Assembly: GCF_020521235.1 (NCBI RefSeq)
Contig: NZ_BLAY01000019.1
Location: 1 to 64,000 of the forward strand
Length of the DNA: 64,000 nt
Origin: Microseira wollei NIES-4236
GTDB taxonomy: Bacteria > Cyanobacteriota > Cyanobacteriia > Cyanobacteriales > Aerosakkonemataceae
Direction of reading: 5' to 3'
The notes beneath the pieces are model-generated. The model was not told the DNA's origin, ran no database searches, and saw only the letters and a program-made list of their open reading frames with translations. Positions 51,072 to 59,911 of this stretch are shown piece after piece (the stretch's first letter is position 1; every line of letters starts with the position of its first letter). A program made the position numbers and the translations under genes.

Positions 51072-51225
51072 GGGTCATGGGTCATTGGTCATTGCTCATT
51101 GGTCATTAGGCATTGAGCATTGGGCATAAGCATAGGTCACGGGTAATTCTCACCTGCACCTTTTGCACCTCTGCACCTCTGCTCCTCTGCTCCTCTGCTC
51201 CTCTGCTCACCCGCTCACCTGCACA
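51072..51225. repeat. Heptamer and CTCCTCTG tandem arrays between rpaB and the CCB gene
   Basis: GGTCATT/GGGTCAT heptamers (about 51060-51130) give way to CTGCACCT and CTGCTCCT octamers (51165-51210). These separate the rpaB stop from the CCB start codon, which sits in the first array. Confidence 0.8.
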
Positions 51226-51231
51226 AGATGC

Positions 51232-51966
51232 CTATTTCTCGTTCTCCCCTGGCTCAATAATCCGTTGGAACAAATAGCCGGTTCCTCTGGCGGTGAGAAT
51301 AAGCTCTGGATTGCTGGGATCGTCTTCCAACTTTGCCCGCAAGCGCGAGATGTGCACATCCACCACGCGGGTATCGACGTGACGCTCTGGCGTGTATCCC
51401 CAAACTTCTTGCAAAATTTCCGAACGGGAAAACGCTTCCCCCGAACGACTGACTAACAATTCCAGCAAGCTAAATTCCATACCAGTCAAACGGATGCGCT
51501 CGTCGCCTTTGTAAACTTGCCGCTTGTTTGTATCTATTTTTATATTGCCGACGTGGATCACTCCAGAACTGGGAATGCCTCCACCACCCGTCTTGTCTAC
51601 CCGCCGCAAAACTGAGCGGATGCGAGCTTCGAGTTCCTTGGGCGAAAACGGTTTAACAACGTAATCATCCGCCCCTAGTTCCAGTCCCGTAATCCGGTCT
51701 GCGACATCTCCCAGTGCTGTTAGCATGATAATCGGCACATCGGATTCTTTGCGTAATTCCTGACAGACGCCGTAGCCATCTAGCTTGGGCATCATCACGT
51801 CCAGAACGACTAAATCGGGATCGGCGTTGCGAAATGTTTCTAAAGCTTCTTCCCCATCGGCGGCGGTTACCACATCGTAACCAATCATCGATAGGCGAGT
51901 TTCCAGAATCCGGCGAATGCTAGCTTCGTCATCAACTACCAAAATTTTTTCTTTATGGCTTTCCAA
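51232..51966 (-). CDS. rpaB: OmpR-type response regulator RpaB
   Basis: RpaB, partner of kinase Hik33/NblS, represses high-light genes. The receiver (LVVDDEASIRRILETRLSMI, Asp in LVVLDVMMPKLDGYGVCQEL, Lys in YVVKPFSPKELEARI) and winged-helix output domain (RLTGMEFSLLELLVSRSGEA, HVDTRVVDVHISRLRAKLED, ILTARGTGYLFQ) are nearly identical to other cyanobacterial RpaB/Ycf27. Start is not an ATG. TTG at 51966 gives the standard MESHKEKILVV start and lies 11 bases after AAGGAG; GTG at 51978 sits on top of that site. So rare TTG initiation is likely. Confidence 0.95.
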   Translation of the reverse strand: MESHKEKILVVDDEASIRRILETRLSMIGYDVVTAADGEEALETFRNADPDLVVLDVMMPKLDGYGVCQELRKESDVPIIMLTALGDVADRITGLELGADDYVVKPFSPKELEARIRSVLRRVDKTGGGGIPSSGVIHVGNIKIDTNKRQVYKGDERIRLTGMEFSLLELLVSRSGEAFSRSEILQEVWGYTPERHVDTRVVDVHISRLRAKLEDDPSNPELILTARGTGYLFQRIIEPGENEK

Positions 51967-52135
51967 TTTGGTCAACACTCCTTAAGTCAAATTGCAAATC
52001 GTTAATTTTTAGCAGCGTGTATTAAGATCGTACTCTATCATGTCAGTTTAAGAAGCCTGAAATTCCCGCAGGTGCTGCCTTTCAAGCTTTCTTAAGCTTT
52101 AAGCGACGTGTAGATTCTTTAATTAAAATAAAGAA

Positions 52136-53659
52136 ATGCCAAAGTCTCGAACCTCTTATGTGTGTACAGAATGCGGGGCCGAGTCTAGTCAATGGTTTGG
52201 CAAGTGTCCCGCCTGCGGGACTTACAACTCGCTAGAAGAACAAATTGTCACCCAGGTAACCAACCATGACCGTCGCACTAATTGGCAAGGTACCACCCAG
52301 CAAAACGCTAAATCAGCAGCCAATACCCCACCTAAACCCAGGATGTCGCTCAAATTTTCCCAAATTACTGAAAAACAGCAAGAACGTTGGTCATCCGGTT
52401 ACGCGGAACTGAATCGGGTACTCGGTGGCGGAGTCGTCCCCGGTTCTCTAGTACTGATTGGCGGAGATCCGGGTATTGGCAAATCAACGCTGCTGCTTCA
52501 GGTTGCCAATCGACTGGCGATGGAATACCGCATCCTCTACGTATCGGCAGAAGAGTCAGGACAGCAAGTTAAATTGAGGGCGTCTCGTTTAGGTGTGGGT
52601 ATTGCTTTAACCCCCGATGCCGAGTCGGAGGAAAAACCCACCGCCACCGAGATTGTTGAGCCCAATCTCTACGTGTTACCCGAAACCGACTTAGAACAAA
52701 TTTTACGCGAGTTGGAGTCGCTCAAACCAAATTTAGCCGTAATTGACAGTATCCAAACGATTTATTTACCGACTATGGCATCGGCTCCGGGTTCGGTGGC
52801 GCAGGTGCGAGAATGTACTTCGGCGCTGATGCAGATCGCCAAACGGGAAGATATTACGCTGCTGATTGTAGGACACGTTACCAAAGAAGGCGCGATCGCA
52901 GGCCCCAGAGTCCTGGAACACCTGGTCGATACCGTACTCTATTTTGAAGGCGATCGCTTTGCCTCTCACCGCCTGCTACGTAGTGTCAAAAATCGCTTCG
53001 GCGCTACCCACGAAATCGGTATCTTTGAAATGATCGATCGCGGCTTGCGGGAAGTCGCCAATCCTTCAGAATTATTTTTAGGCAACCGCGATGAAGCTGC
53101 CCCCGGTACTGCCATTGTCGTCGCTTGCGAAGGTACGCGCCCCCTCGTCGTCGAATTGCAAGCGTTAGTCAGTCCCACAAGTTACGCCTCCCCCCGCCGT
53201 TCAACCACGGGTGTGGATTATAACAGACTTTTGCAAATTTTAGCCGTATTAGAAAAACGAGTTGGCATACCCTTATCTAAATTAGATGCATATGTAGCTT
53301 CGGCGGGGGGTTTGAATGTAGAAGAACCGGCGGTAGATTTGGGAATAGCGATCGCAGTCGTGGCATCGTTTCGCGATCGCATTGTCGATTCCCGTACCGT
53401 TTTAATCGGCGAAGTCGGTTTAGGCGGACAAGTGCGTGCTGTCTCTCAAATGGAATTGCGCCTCAAAGAAGCAGCTAAACTCGGTTTTAAACGCGCGATC
53501 GTTCCCAAAGGACAAAAATTCCCAGAAGATTTAGGGTTAGAAATTATACCTGTATCTAAAGTATTGGATGCGATCGTTGCCGCGATTCCCGCCCAACCCC
53601 GCTTCGGCAGCAACGACTTAGAATCTGATGAGGCAGACGCAGACTCAGAGGAATTTTAA
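52136..53659 (+). CDS. radA: DNA repair protein RadA/Sms
   Basis: RadA helps branch migration of recombination intermediates. The 507-residue protein begins with the zinc finger CTECGAESSQWFGKCPACGT, followed by the RecA-like ATPase with Walker A GGDPGIGKSTLLLQ, Walker B LAVIDSIQTIYLP, the KNRFGATHE motif, and the C-terminal Lon-like domain (LDAYVASAGGLNVEEPAVDL, IGEVGLGGQVRAVSQMELRL). It is divergent from rpaB. A hairpin at 53705-53743 lies downstream. Confidence 0.96.
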   Translation: MPKSRTSYVCTECGAESSQWFGKCPACGTYNSLEEQIVTQVTNHDRRTNWQGTTQQNAKSAANTPPKPRMSLKFSQITEKQQERWSSGYAELNRVLGGGVVPGSLVLIGGDPGIGKSTLLLQVANRLAMEYRILYVSAEESGQQVKLRASRLGVGIALTPDAESEEKPTATEIVEPNLYVLPETDLEQILRELESLKPNLAVIDSIQTIYLPTMASAPGSVAQVRECTSALMQIAKREDITLLIVGHVTKEGAIAGPRVLEHLVDTVLYFEGDRFASHRLLRSVKNRFGATHEIGIFEMIDRGLREVANPSELFLGNRDEAAPGTAIVVACEGTRPLVVELQALVSPTSYASPRRSTTGVDYNRLLQILAVLEKRVGIPLSKLDAYVASAGGLNVEEPAVDLGIAIAVVASFRDRIVDSRTVLIGEVGLGGQVRAVSQMELRLKEAAKLGFKRAIVPKGQKFPEDLGLEIIPVSKVLDAIVAAIPAQPRFGSNDLESDEADADSEEF

Positions 53660-53704
53660 TCTTGATCTGTAAGGTTGGGTTTCGTTACCTAAAGTAGCAC
53701 GGGA

Positions 53705-53743
53705 GCATTTCATCCACCGTGATTTATCCGGTGGATGAAATGC
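53705..53743. repeat. Perfect 15-bp hairpin downstream of radA
   Basis: GCATTTCATCCACCG and CGGTGGATGAAATGC are separated by nine bases (TGATTTATC). The complement contains GGATAAATCACGG, the same string that occurs near the right end of the element remnant at 63616-63629. It may be the end of an older IS or a terminator for radA. Confidence 0.7.
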
Positions 53744-53749
53744 GGTGCG

Positions 53750-55026
53750 GCGAATTTATTCGCAGTTTTATTACCCATGCGGGTAAGGCGTGCTAAAATA
53801 ATAGCATGAGTTGTGTAACTATCACGCTAAAACTAAAGTTTTCTCACCTCAATCAAGTCAAGGCAAAAATGTTTGGCGAGATGAGTTCGGAGAACACTCG
53901 TTTAGCTAATTGGCTGTTAACTATTCCGCTCCCAGAGAGAAGAAAGTTGACCACAGCCAAGGTAGAAACTTCACTCATGTCTGCGATTGCAAATCAAACA
54001 ATTCGGCATACTACATCTGGGGTTGGGAAGAAAGTTAAACAATACAAATCTTTGCCACCAGAGATCAATAAGCAGAACTGGTCAATCCATAAAGTTGGTG
54101 AAACTTTTAGCTTAAGTTTTCCCAGTATCAAAGCAACTTGCGCGAGTTCCAGTAGAAGTAGCATCAAAGCACTGGCAACCAATTTTAGACAGGTTGTTAG
54201 TTGGCGACACTTCGATTGATAAAGGTTCCGCAAAATTAATCAAACATCGAAATAAGTGGTATGCCTATATTTCTGTAACCCTGGAAGTTCCAGAGGTAAA
54301 GACAACGAACTATATTGGATGCGACCGTGGACAAAATAATCTAGCAGTGGTAGCGCCAGCGATTGGTTTCGGCAAGTTTTTCAAAGGTAAAGAAGTCAAG
54401 CATCGTCGTCGTCCTAATCAAAAACGTCGCCATTCTTTGCAGTCGGCTAAAAAGTTTCGGGCATTAAAGAAGTGGAACAAGAAAGAGCGGCGATGGATGG
54501 ATGCTGTGAATCACACTATCAGCAGAAGGATAGTTAGATTTGCGGAATATCTCAATGCTGATGTGGTCGTTGAAGATCTAGAAGGCTGTCGAAATACCAT
54601 GAAGCAGATCCGAAAAAATCGTGCTGATAGTGGTGAGTCAAGGCATTCTTGGGCTTACTATTCTTTAGAGCAACTCCTAGATTATAAGTTAGCTCTATTA
54701 GGGTTAAAATTAATCAAGCGTCCGGCTCCATATACTAGCAAATCTTGCTCAACTTGTGGAACTCTTGGAGAGCGAAAAAAGCACGACTTTAACTGTCCTA
54801 ATGGACAATACCACAACGCTGACTTGAACGCTGCCTTGAACTTAGCCCTTCGGGGATGGTTTCTCATGTTCTTTAGACCTGCAGAGAGATGCTGCTGTAA
54901 TGGTTTCATCCGGTCTGGAGAATGGGCTGCTTGGCACAGCCCCGAACGCCGATGTTGGATTCCTCTCCTTGTGAGAGGGATCTGTAGACGCAAGAATCCG
55001 CCGTCATTTATGCGGCGGAGTGTCAA
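53750..55026. mobile_element. tnpB-only (IS1341-type) element with frameshift
   Basis: It contains only a tnpB gene, with no tnpA. The right end has a hairpin CCGCCGTCATTTATGCGGCGG (54998-55018) followed by AGTGTCAA (55019-55026). The left end is near 53760-53800 but not clear. The same terminal octamer ends the element at 21231. Confidence 0.7.
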
Positions 55027-55057
55027 CTCAACCCCTACATCTAGAAATGTTGCGTAA
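53806..55057 (+). pseudogene. TnpB gene broken by a frameshift
   Basis: Frame 1 (53806 on, MSCVTITLKLKFSHLNQVKA) reads to about 54123, and frame 2 continues as VSKQLARVPVEVASKHWQPI and LLVGDTSIDKGSAKLI. The shift falls in or near TTTTCCC at 54117-54123. RuvC residues are in YIGCDRGQNNLAVV and ADVVVEDLEGCRN and in HNADLNAALNLA; one zinc pair is CSTCG. The frame runs past the IS end to 55057. Without the shift TnpB would be complete, so decay may be recent or the shift programmed. Confidence 0.85.
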
Positions 55058-55135
55058 GCCATGTTTAAATTGCTACTTCTCCCATGCGCTAAGATTGTGT
55101 AGATTCATTTAGGTTAGCACCGGAGATTAATCAAC

Positions 55136-56290
55136 ATGGCTAAACAGCCGCCTCGCATCGCCATGTTCCTTCGCGACTTGGGTGGGGGAGGAGCGGAACG
55201 GGCGATGGTAAAGTTAGTACAGGGCTTTGCCAACCAGGGACTCAAAGTAGATTTATTGATGACCAGGGCAGAAGGGCCTTACCTATCCCAGGTTCCCCCT
55301 GAAGTTAACATCATAGATCTAAAAGCTCGACAGTTTGACAAAAGTAAAACGTTAAAATTCCCCACCAGCCTTCAATCTACGGCAAGTTTGCCCAAATTGG
55401 TGAGTTACCTGCGCTCCGAACAGCCGCAAGCCTTACTTTCGGCGCTGCATTATCCAAATGAAATCGCTATATTGGCTAAGCGCCTTTCTGGGGTATCAAC
55501 GCGGGTAGTTGTATGCGAACAAAGTAATATTTCCGTAGAGGCAAAGCGTGTAGAGCAAGTTTCCGCCCGGTTAGCACCCTTGACGGTGAGGCTATTTTAC
55601 CCTTGGGCCGATGCAATTGTGGCAGTTTCCCAAGGGGTGGCGAAAGATTTAAACAATATCACCAAACTACCTCCAGAGCGAATTCGGGTGATTCATAACC
55701 CAGTGATTACCCCCGAACTCGATGAAAAATTAAAACAGCCAGTGGAACACCCTTGGTTTAATCCAGGCGAACCGCCGGTAATCTTGGGAGTAGGAAGATT
55801 AGTCGAGCAAAAAGACTTTTCTACCCTGATTCGTGCTTTGGCGATTGTCAAGCGAAAGCAAACGGCTAGGTTAATGATTTTAGGCAGCGGTAGACAGCGC
55901 CAGCAACTAGAAACTTTGGCGAGGGAGTTGGGATTAGAAAATGATGTTGCTCTGCTCGGTTATTCCAACAATCCCTATGCTTACATGAAAAAAGCATCTG
56001 TCTTCGCATTATCTTCCGCGTGGGAAGGATTGCCAACCGTACTCATAGAAGCAATGGCAGTAGGGACCCCCGTAGTTTCTACCAACTGCGAAAGCGGTCC
56101 AGAAGAAATTTTAGACAAAGGCAAGTACGGCGATCTAGTGCCAGTCGGAGATAGCGAAGCACTCGCACTAGCAATTCTGAAAGTATTATCTGGCAATTTT
56201 CCAGTTGTCGATCCAGCTTGGCTGAATCAGTACAAATCGGAAACCGTCATCCAACAATATCTAGACATCCTGGGTGTGTCTCCCATCTAA
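55136..56290 (+). CDS. Glycosyltransferase family 4 (first of three tandem paralogues)
   Basis: 384 residues of the GT-B fold. N-terminal DLGGGGAERAMVKLVQGFAN is the acceptor-side glycine motif of GT4 enzymes; the donor side shows VILGVGRLVEQKDFSTLIRA, RLMILGSGRQRQQLETLARE and the E-x7-E motif in SSAWEGLPTVLIEAMAVGTP. It moves a sugar from a nucleotide donor to a lipid or glycan acceptor in the cytosol. ATG 55136 follows a heptamer-free gap after IS DNA. The last codons (GVSPI-stop) are part of a 44-bp tandem duplication that fills the gap to the second gene. Confidence 0.92.
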   Translation: MAKQPPRIAMFLRDLGGGGAERAMVKLVQGFANQGLKVDLLMTRAEGPYLSQVPPEVNIIDLKARQFDKSKTLKFPTSLQSTASLPKLVSYLRSEQPQALLSALHYPNEIAILAKRLSGVSTRVVVCEQSNISVEAKRVEQVSARLAPLTVRLFYPWADAIVAVSQGVAKDLNNITKLPPERIRVIHNPVITPELDEKLKQPVEHPWFNPGEPPVILGVGRLVEQKDFSTLIRALAIVKRKQTARLMILGSGRQRQQLETLARELGLENDVALLGYSNNPYAYMKKASVFALSSAWEGLPTVLIEAMAVGTPVVSTNCESGPEEILDKGKYGDLVPVGDSEALALAILKVLSGNFPVVDPAWLNQYKSETVIQQYLDILGVSPI

Positions 56291-56359
56291 AATCTAAAAT
56301 CTAAAATCCAAAATTGGGTGTGTCTCCCATCTAAAATCTGAAATCTAAAATCCAAAATT
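56272..56359. repeat. 44-bp tandem duplication spanning the GT1 stop codon
   Basis: Copy 1 (56272-56315) and copy 2 (56316-56359) differ at one base (ATCTAAAATC versus ATCTGAAATC). The duplicated unit starts GGTGTGTCTCCCATCTAAAA and ends CAAAATTG. Copy 1 includes the last four codons and TAA of the first glycosyltransferase, and copy 2 ends two bases before the ATG of the second. Confidence 0.95.
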
Positions 56360-56361
56360 GT

Positions 56362-57489
56362 ATGACCGATACCCGCGTTGCCTTTTATCTCCGCCTGCTT
56401 TACGGTGGAGGAGCCGAACGAGCGATGGTAAACCTGGCGAATCACATGGCAAAACAAGGTTTAAAAGTAGATTTCGTCCTGAATAAAAAAGATGGACCTT
56501 ACCTCAGCTTTGTATCGCCAGAAGTCAGAATTGTAGATCTGCAAGCGCCACAAATGCTAGGCGTTATACCCAAGCTGGCGCGTTACCTGCGGCATGAGCG
56601 TCCTGTCGCCTTGCTTTCTGCCTTGCACTTTACCAACGAAGTCGCAATATGGGCGAAATATCTGTCTGGAACTTCTACCCGCGTAGTAGTTTGCGAGCAG
56701 AATAATCTATCTTTGCACGCGCAACACCCAACTGGAAAACGCGATCGCTTTGCACCCCTGTTAGCCAAATTATCTTACCCTTGGGCAGATAGCGTCGTCG
56801 CAGTTTCTCAGGGAGTAGCCAAAGATCTAGCAACTACAACGGGTTTACCCCAGCAGCGCATCCAAACGATCCACAACCCAATTATTAGACCGGAATTATT
56901 TGAAAAAGCCAAAGAACCCATAGATCATCCTTGGTTTAATCCCGGAGAACCGCCGGTAATATTAGGCGTAGGTCGCTTGGTAGAACAAAAAGATTTTCCC
57001 ACCCTGCTGCGAGCTTTTGCGATTGTACGACAAACGCAACCGGCAAGATTATTAATTTTGGGCAGCGGTAAGGAACGGGAAAAGCTCAACGCTCTAGTAA
57101 ATGAATTAGGCATAAAAAACGATGTGGCTTTCCTGGGTTTTGCCCAAAACCCTTATGCCTATATGGCAAAAGCATCGGTGTTTGTTTTATCTTCGATTGA
57201 AGAAGGGTTACCCACGGTATTAATCGAAGCAATGGGGGTGGGAACTCCGGTAGTTTCTACTAACTGCGAAAGCGGTCCCGATCAGATTTTGGATAATGGC
57301 AAGTATGGGGAATTAGTGCCAGTACGAGATCCGGATGCGATCGCTATGGCCATCTTAAAAATCTTATCCGGTAACGCCAAAACCGTCCCTCCCGCTTGGC
57401 TCGAACAATACACCCTCGAAACCGTCACCCAACAATATCTCGATATTTTCGGCATTCCTTTCCCTAAAAACCACCCACAAAAACCCTAA
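56362..57489 (+). CDS. Glycosyltransferase family 4 (second of three tandem paralogues)
   Basis: 375 residues. LYGGGAERAMVNLANHMAKQ at the N-terminus, VILGVGRLVEQKDFPTLLRA and the E-x7-E motif in SSIEEGLPTVLIEAMGVGTP repeat the pattern of the gene before. A 200-bp tract (57145-57344) is 98 % identical to the third gene (58278-58477). Start ATG 56362 comes after an ATCTAAA repeat; no ribosome site is obvious. Probably makes the next linkage of the same glycan. Confidence 0.92.
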   Translation: MTDTRVAFYLRLLYGGGAERAMVNLANHMAKQGLKVDFVLNKKDGPYLSFVSPEVRIVDLQAPQMLGVIPKLARYLRHERPVALLSALHFTNEVAIWAKYLSGTSTRVVVCEQNNLSLHAQHPTGKRDRFAPLLAKLSYPWADSVVAVSQGVAKDLATTTGLPQQRIQTIHNPIIRPELFEKAKEPIDHPWFNPGEPPVILGVGRLVEQKDFPTLLRAFAIVRQTQPARLLILGSGKEREKLNALVNELGIKNDVAFLGFAQNPYAYMAKASVFVLSSIEEGLPTVLIEAMGVGTPVVSTNCESGPDQILDNGKYGELVPVRDPDAIAMAILKILSGNAKTVPPAWLEQYTLETVTQQYLDIFGIPFPKNHPQKP

Positions 57490-57491
57490 CC

Positions 57492-58613
57492 ATGCCTGAA
57501 AATAGACCCGACATCGCTGTTTACCTGTACCGCCTTCAAGGCGGCGGAGCCGAACGAGTTATGGTAAACCTAATGCAAGGCTTTTTGCAGCGGGGACTGA
57601 AAATAGATTTAGTAGTGAACAAAAAAGAAGGCCCATTATTAACCCAAGTACCATCTCAAGTAAGAATAATCGATCTCAAAGCACCAAAACCCTGGCGCAA
57701 CGGTTTACCCAAACTGATGGGTTACCTGCAAAAAGAGCGACCTACAGCGCTACTTACAGGATTGCACTACAACAACGAAATAGCCATATTGGCGAAGCGC
57801 CTCGCATTTGCATCCACCCGCGTAGTCGTATCCGAACACAATACGCTTTCCCTGCGAGCAAAACGCGAGAAAAACGAGCAGAAATCGGCACTGACTGCAA
57901 GGCTTTTCTATCCTTTTGCCGATGCCATCGTAGCTGTTTCCCAAGGAGTTGCTAAAGACCTAGCGCTAGTCACAGGTATTCCACTAAAGCGCATCAAAAC
58001 GCTCTACAACCCAGTCATTCTAACAGAATTTATCGAAAAGGCCAAACAGCCTGTAGACCACCCTTGGTTCGCCCCTGGGGAGCCTCCAGTTATTTTAGCC
58101 GTGGGAAGATTGGAGGAACAAAAAGACTTTCCTACCCTAATCAAAGCTTTTGCTATTGTCAGACAAGTACGACCGGCAAAACTGGTAATTTTAGGTCAAG
58201 GTAAAGAGCAGCAAAAACTTAACGCTTTAGTAAAGGAATTAGGTATAGAAAACGATGTCGCTTTCCCTGGTTTTACCCAAAACCCTTATGCCTATATGGC
58301 AAAAGCATCGGTGTTTGTTTTATCTTCGATTGAAGAAGGGTTACCCACGGTATTAATCGAAGCAATGGCGGTGGGAACTCCGGTAGTTTCTACTAACTGC
58401 AAAAGCGGCCCCGATCAGATTTTGGATAATGGCAAGTATGGGGAATTAGTGCCAGTAAGAGATCCGGATGCGATCGCAGATGCCATTTTGCGCATCCTAT
58501 CTGGTAACGCCAAATCCGTCCCTCCCGCTTGGCTGGAACAGTACAGATTAGAAACCGTTACCCAACAATATCTCGACCTTCTGGGAATTTCCCCTACTAA
58601 CTCAAGTTGCTAG
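57492..58613 (+). CDS. Glycosyltransferase family 4 (third of three tandem paralogues)
   Basis: 373 residues, starting three bases after the stop of the second gene. RLQGGGAERVMVNLMQGFLQ, VILAVGRLEEQKDFPTLIKA and SSIEEGLPTVLIEAMAVGTP are the GT4 motifs. The stop TAG (58611-58613) lies in the left inverted repeat of a mini-element (AACTCAAGTTGCTAGTTAT), so the last residues NSSC are element-derived. The three genes are adjacent in one direction and surely one operon. Confidence 0.92.
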   Translation: MPENRPDIAVYLYRLQGGGAERVMVNLMQGFLQRGLKIDLVVNKKEGPLLTQVPSQVRIIDLKAPKPWRNGLPKLMGYLQKERPTALLTGLHYNNEIAILAKRLAFASTRVVVSEHNTLSLRAKREKNEQKSALTARLFYPFADAIVAVSQGVAKDLALVTGIPLKRIKTLYNPVILTEFIEKAKQPVDHPWFAPGEPPVILAVGRLEEQKDFPTLIKAFAIVRQVRPAKLVILGQGKEQQKLNALVKELGIENDVAFPGFTQNPYAYMAKASVFVLSSIEEGLPTVLIEAMAVGTPVVSTNCKSGPDQILDNGKYGELVPVRDPDAIADAILRILSGNAKSVPPAWLEQYRLETVTQQYLDLLGISPTNSSC

Positions 58614-58730
58614 TTATCTCATGGATAGCGGCTAATGGCTAATGGCTAATGGCAGGAAAAACCCTATCTTAGCAATTAGCAATTAGCAATTAGCAATTAG
58701 CAACCCCCAAGTTTATAACTATTAAGCGCG
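58598..58730. repeat. Copy of the GCAAGTTGCTAGTTAT mini-element, right end decayed
   Basis: Left end TAACTCAAGTTGCTAGTTAT (58598-58617). The right end ATAACTATTAAGCGCG (58715-58730) has lost part of the repeat. The inside is filled with TAATGGC and TTAGCAA heptamers. Confidence 0.75.
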
Positions 58731-58747
58731 GTATCTTCCCTCTTTTT

Positions 58748-59614
58748 CTACAGCCGCGCCGATAGCTGTCTGCGAATGGCAAAACTAACCAGTCTTCCAG
58801 GTACGCTGGAATTTTTAACAACTGGTATCCGGAGAAATCGTCCCGTTACCAGACGGGCAATTCCTTTTAAACGCGCCTGAAGCCTTGCCGATAGCAATGC
58901 CATATTTCCACCTTTTTCACCTGAAGCATAGAGAGGTAAAAAAGCAAGTTTCCCATACAATACATCGGCGCGATGGGTTTTACTCAAACCATTTTTGTAG
59001 TGTTCTAAATTGGGCAATCCTCCATGTTCGCCATAGTTGCGGAAGGGAATGTAGTTTTTTAGATTTCTGGCACGCAGGAAAGTATCTATATTAGAATCCC
59101 AAGATGAATAAGCAGTCGGTCCCTTTTTTTCTCGGATTTCTTCTGCTAATTCCATCAGGTACTGAGCGCCCTTCGACGTGACAATATAGGCAACGGTTGA
59201 AACTGAAAATCCTTCGGCGTAACCTGCTTCGGAGACGCTGTAAACCTGCGGCGCGCAGGTGTATAGCCAAGAAACTCCTACATTGCGACCATCGGGATTA
59301 AAGGGTAAAGGCAGCTTGCCAAAGCCCTGGACGGGGACAAAATCTGCTTCAATAATCAGAGTAGGTTTGCTTTCGGTCGCGGCTTGTTCCCAAGCTCTCC
59401 TATGGTTCATCAGGCACAGATAACTGCGGGAATAGTTTTGATATTCTGGTTTTTGTTCCTGCCTGAGAACTTCAACTTGAAAGCCTTCTTTTGTCAAGAC
59501 TTCCTCAAGCACTTGGGTTGGCTCTTTGTATGCAATAATGAAAACTTTGCTAACCCAGTCAACCATCTGGTTGGCACTGAGATTTTGATTAGAGGCAAGA
59601 GCGATGGGATTCAT
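58748..59614 (-). CDS. GT25-like glycosyltransferase
   Basis: 288 residues. SRSYLCLMNHRRAWEQAATE, the acidic TLIIEADFVPV (D-x-D-like donor motif), and VAYIVTSKGAQYLMELAEE with NIDTFLRARNLKNYIPF resemble LPS glycosyltransferases of family 25. The C-terminal 40 residues are very basic (RLQARLKGIARLVTGRFLRI), possibly membrane associated. It is convergent with the three GT4 genes, between two copies of the same mini-element, and probably acts in the same glycan pathway. Confidence 0.7.
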   Translation of the reverse strand: MNPIALASNQNLSANQMVDWVSKVFIIAYKEPTQVLEEVLTKEGFQVEVLRQEQKPEYQNYSRSYLCLMNHRRAWEQAATESKPTLIIEADFVPVQGFGKLPLPFNPDGRNVGVSWLYTCAPQVYSVSEAGYAEGFSVSTVAYIVTSKGAQYLMELAEEIREKKGPTAYSSWDSNIDTFLRARNLKNYIPFRNYGEHGGLPNLEHYKNGLSKTHRADVLYGKLAFLPLYASGEKGGNMALLSARLQARLKGIARLVTGRFLRIPVVKNSSVPGRLVSFAIRRQLSARL

Positions 59615-59660
59615 GTTAGGTATATCAGCGAGATCAACTGAGCCAAATATCTATACAGCT

Positions 59661-59821
59661 ATTAACTCAAGTTGCTAGTTATCTCTCGAAGAGCGGCTAA
59701 TGGCGTTCCCAGGCGACCGCCTGGGTCACGAGGCTAATGGCGAGATTGGTAAAAATCCTAGATTAGCAATTAGCAATTAGCCATTAGCAACGCCAAAGTT
59801 TATAACTAGCAACTTGCGTTA
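59661..59821. repeat. 161-bp mini-element, GCAAGTTGCTAGTTAT ends
   Basis: Left TAACTCAAGTTGCTAGTTAT (59663-59682) and right ATAACTAGCAACTTGCGTTA (59802-59821) are inverted with one mismatch. Inside are a CCCAGGCGACCGCCTGGG palindrome and TTAGCAA heptamers. Confidence 0.88.
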
Positions 59822-59911
59822 CTATCCTTTCCTTTCCAGACATGATACATTTTTCCCCTCTCCCAGAGGAGATAGATTGGATTGAACTATTTAAGTTTGC
59901 CCATTGATTTA

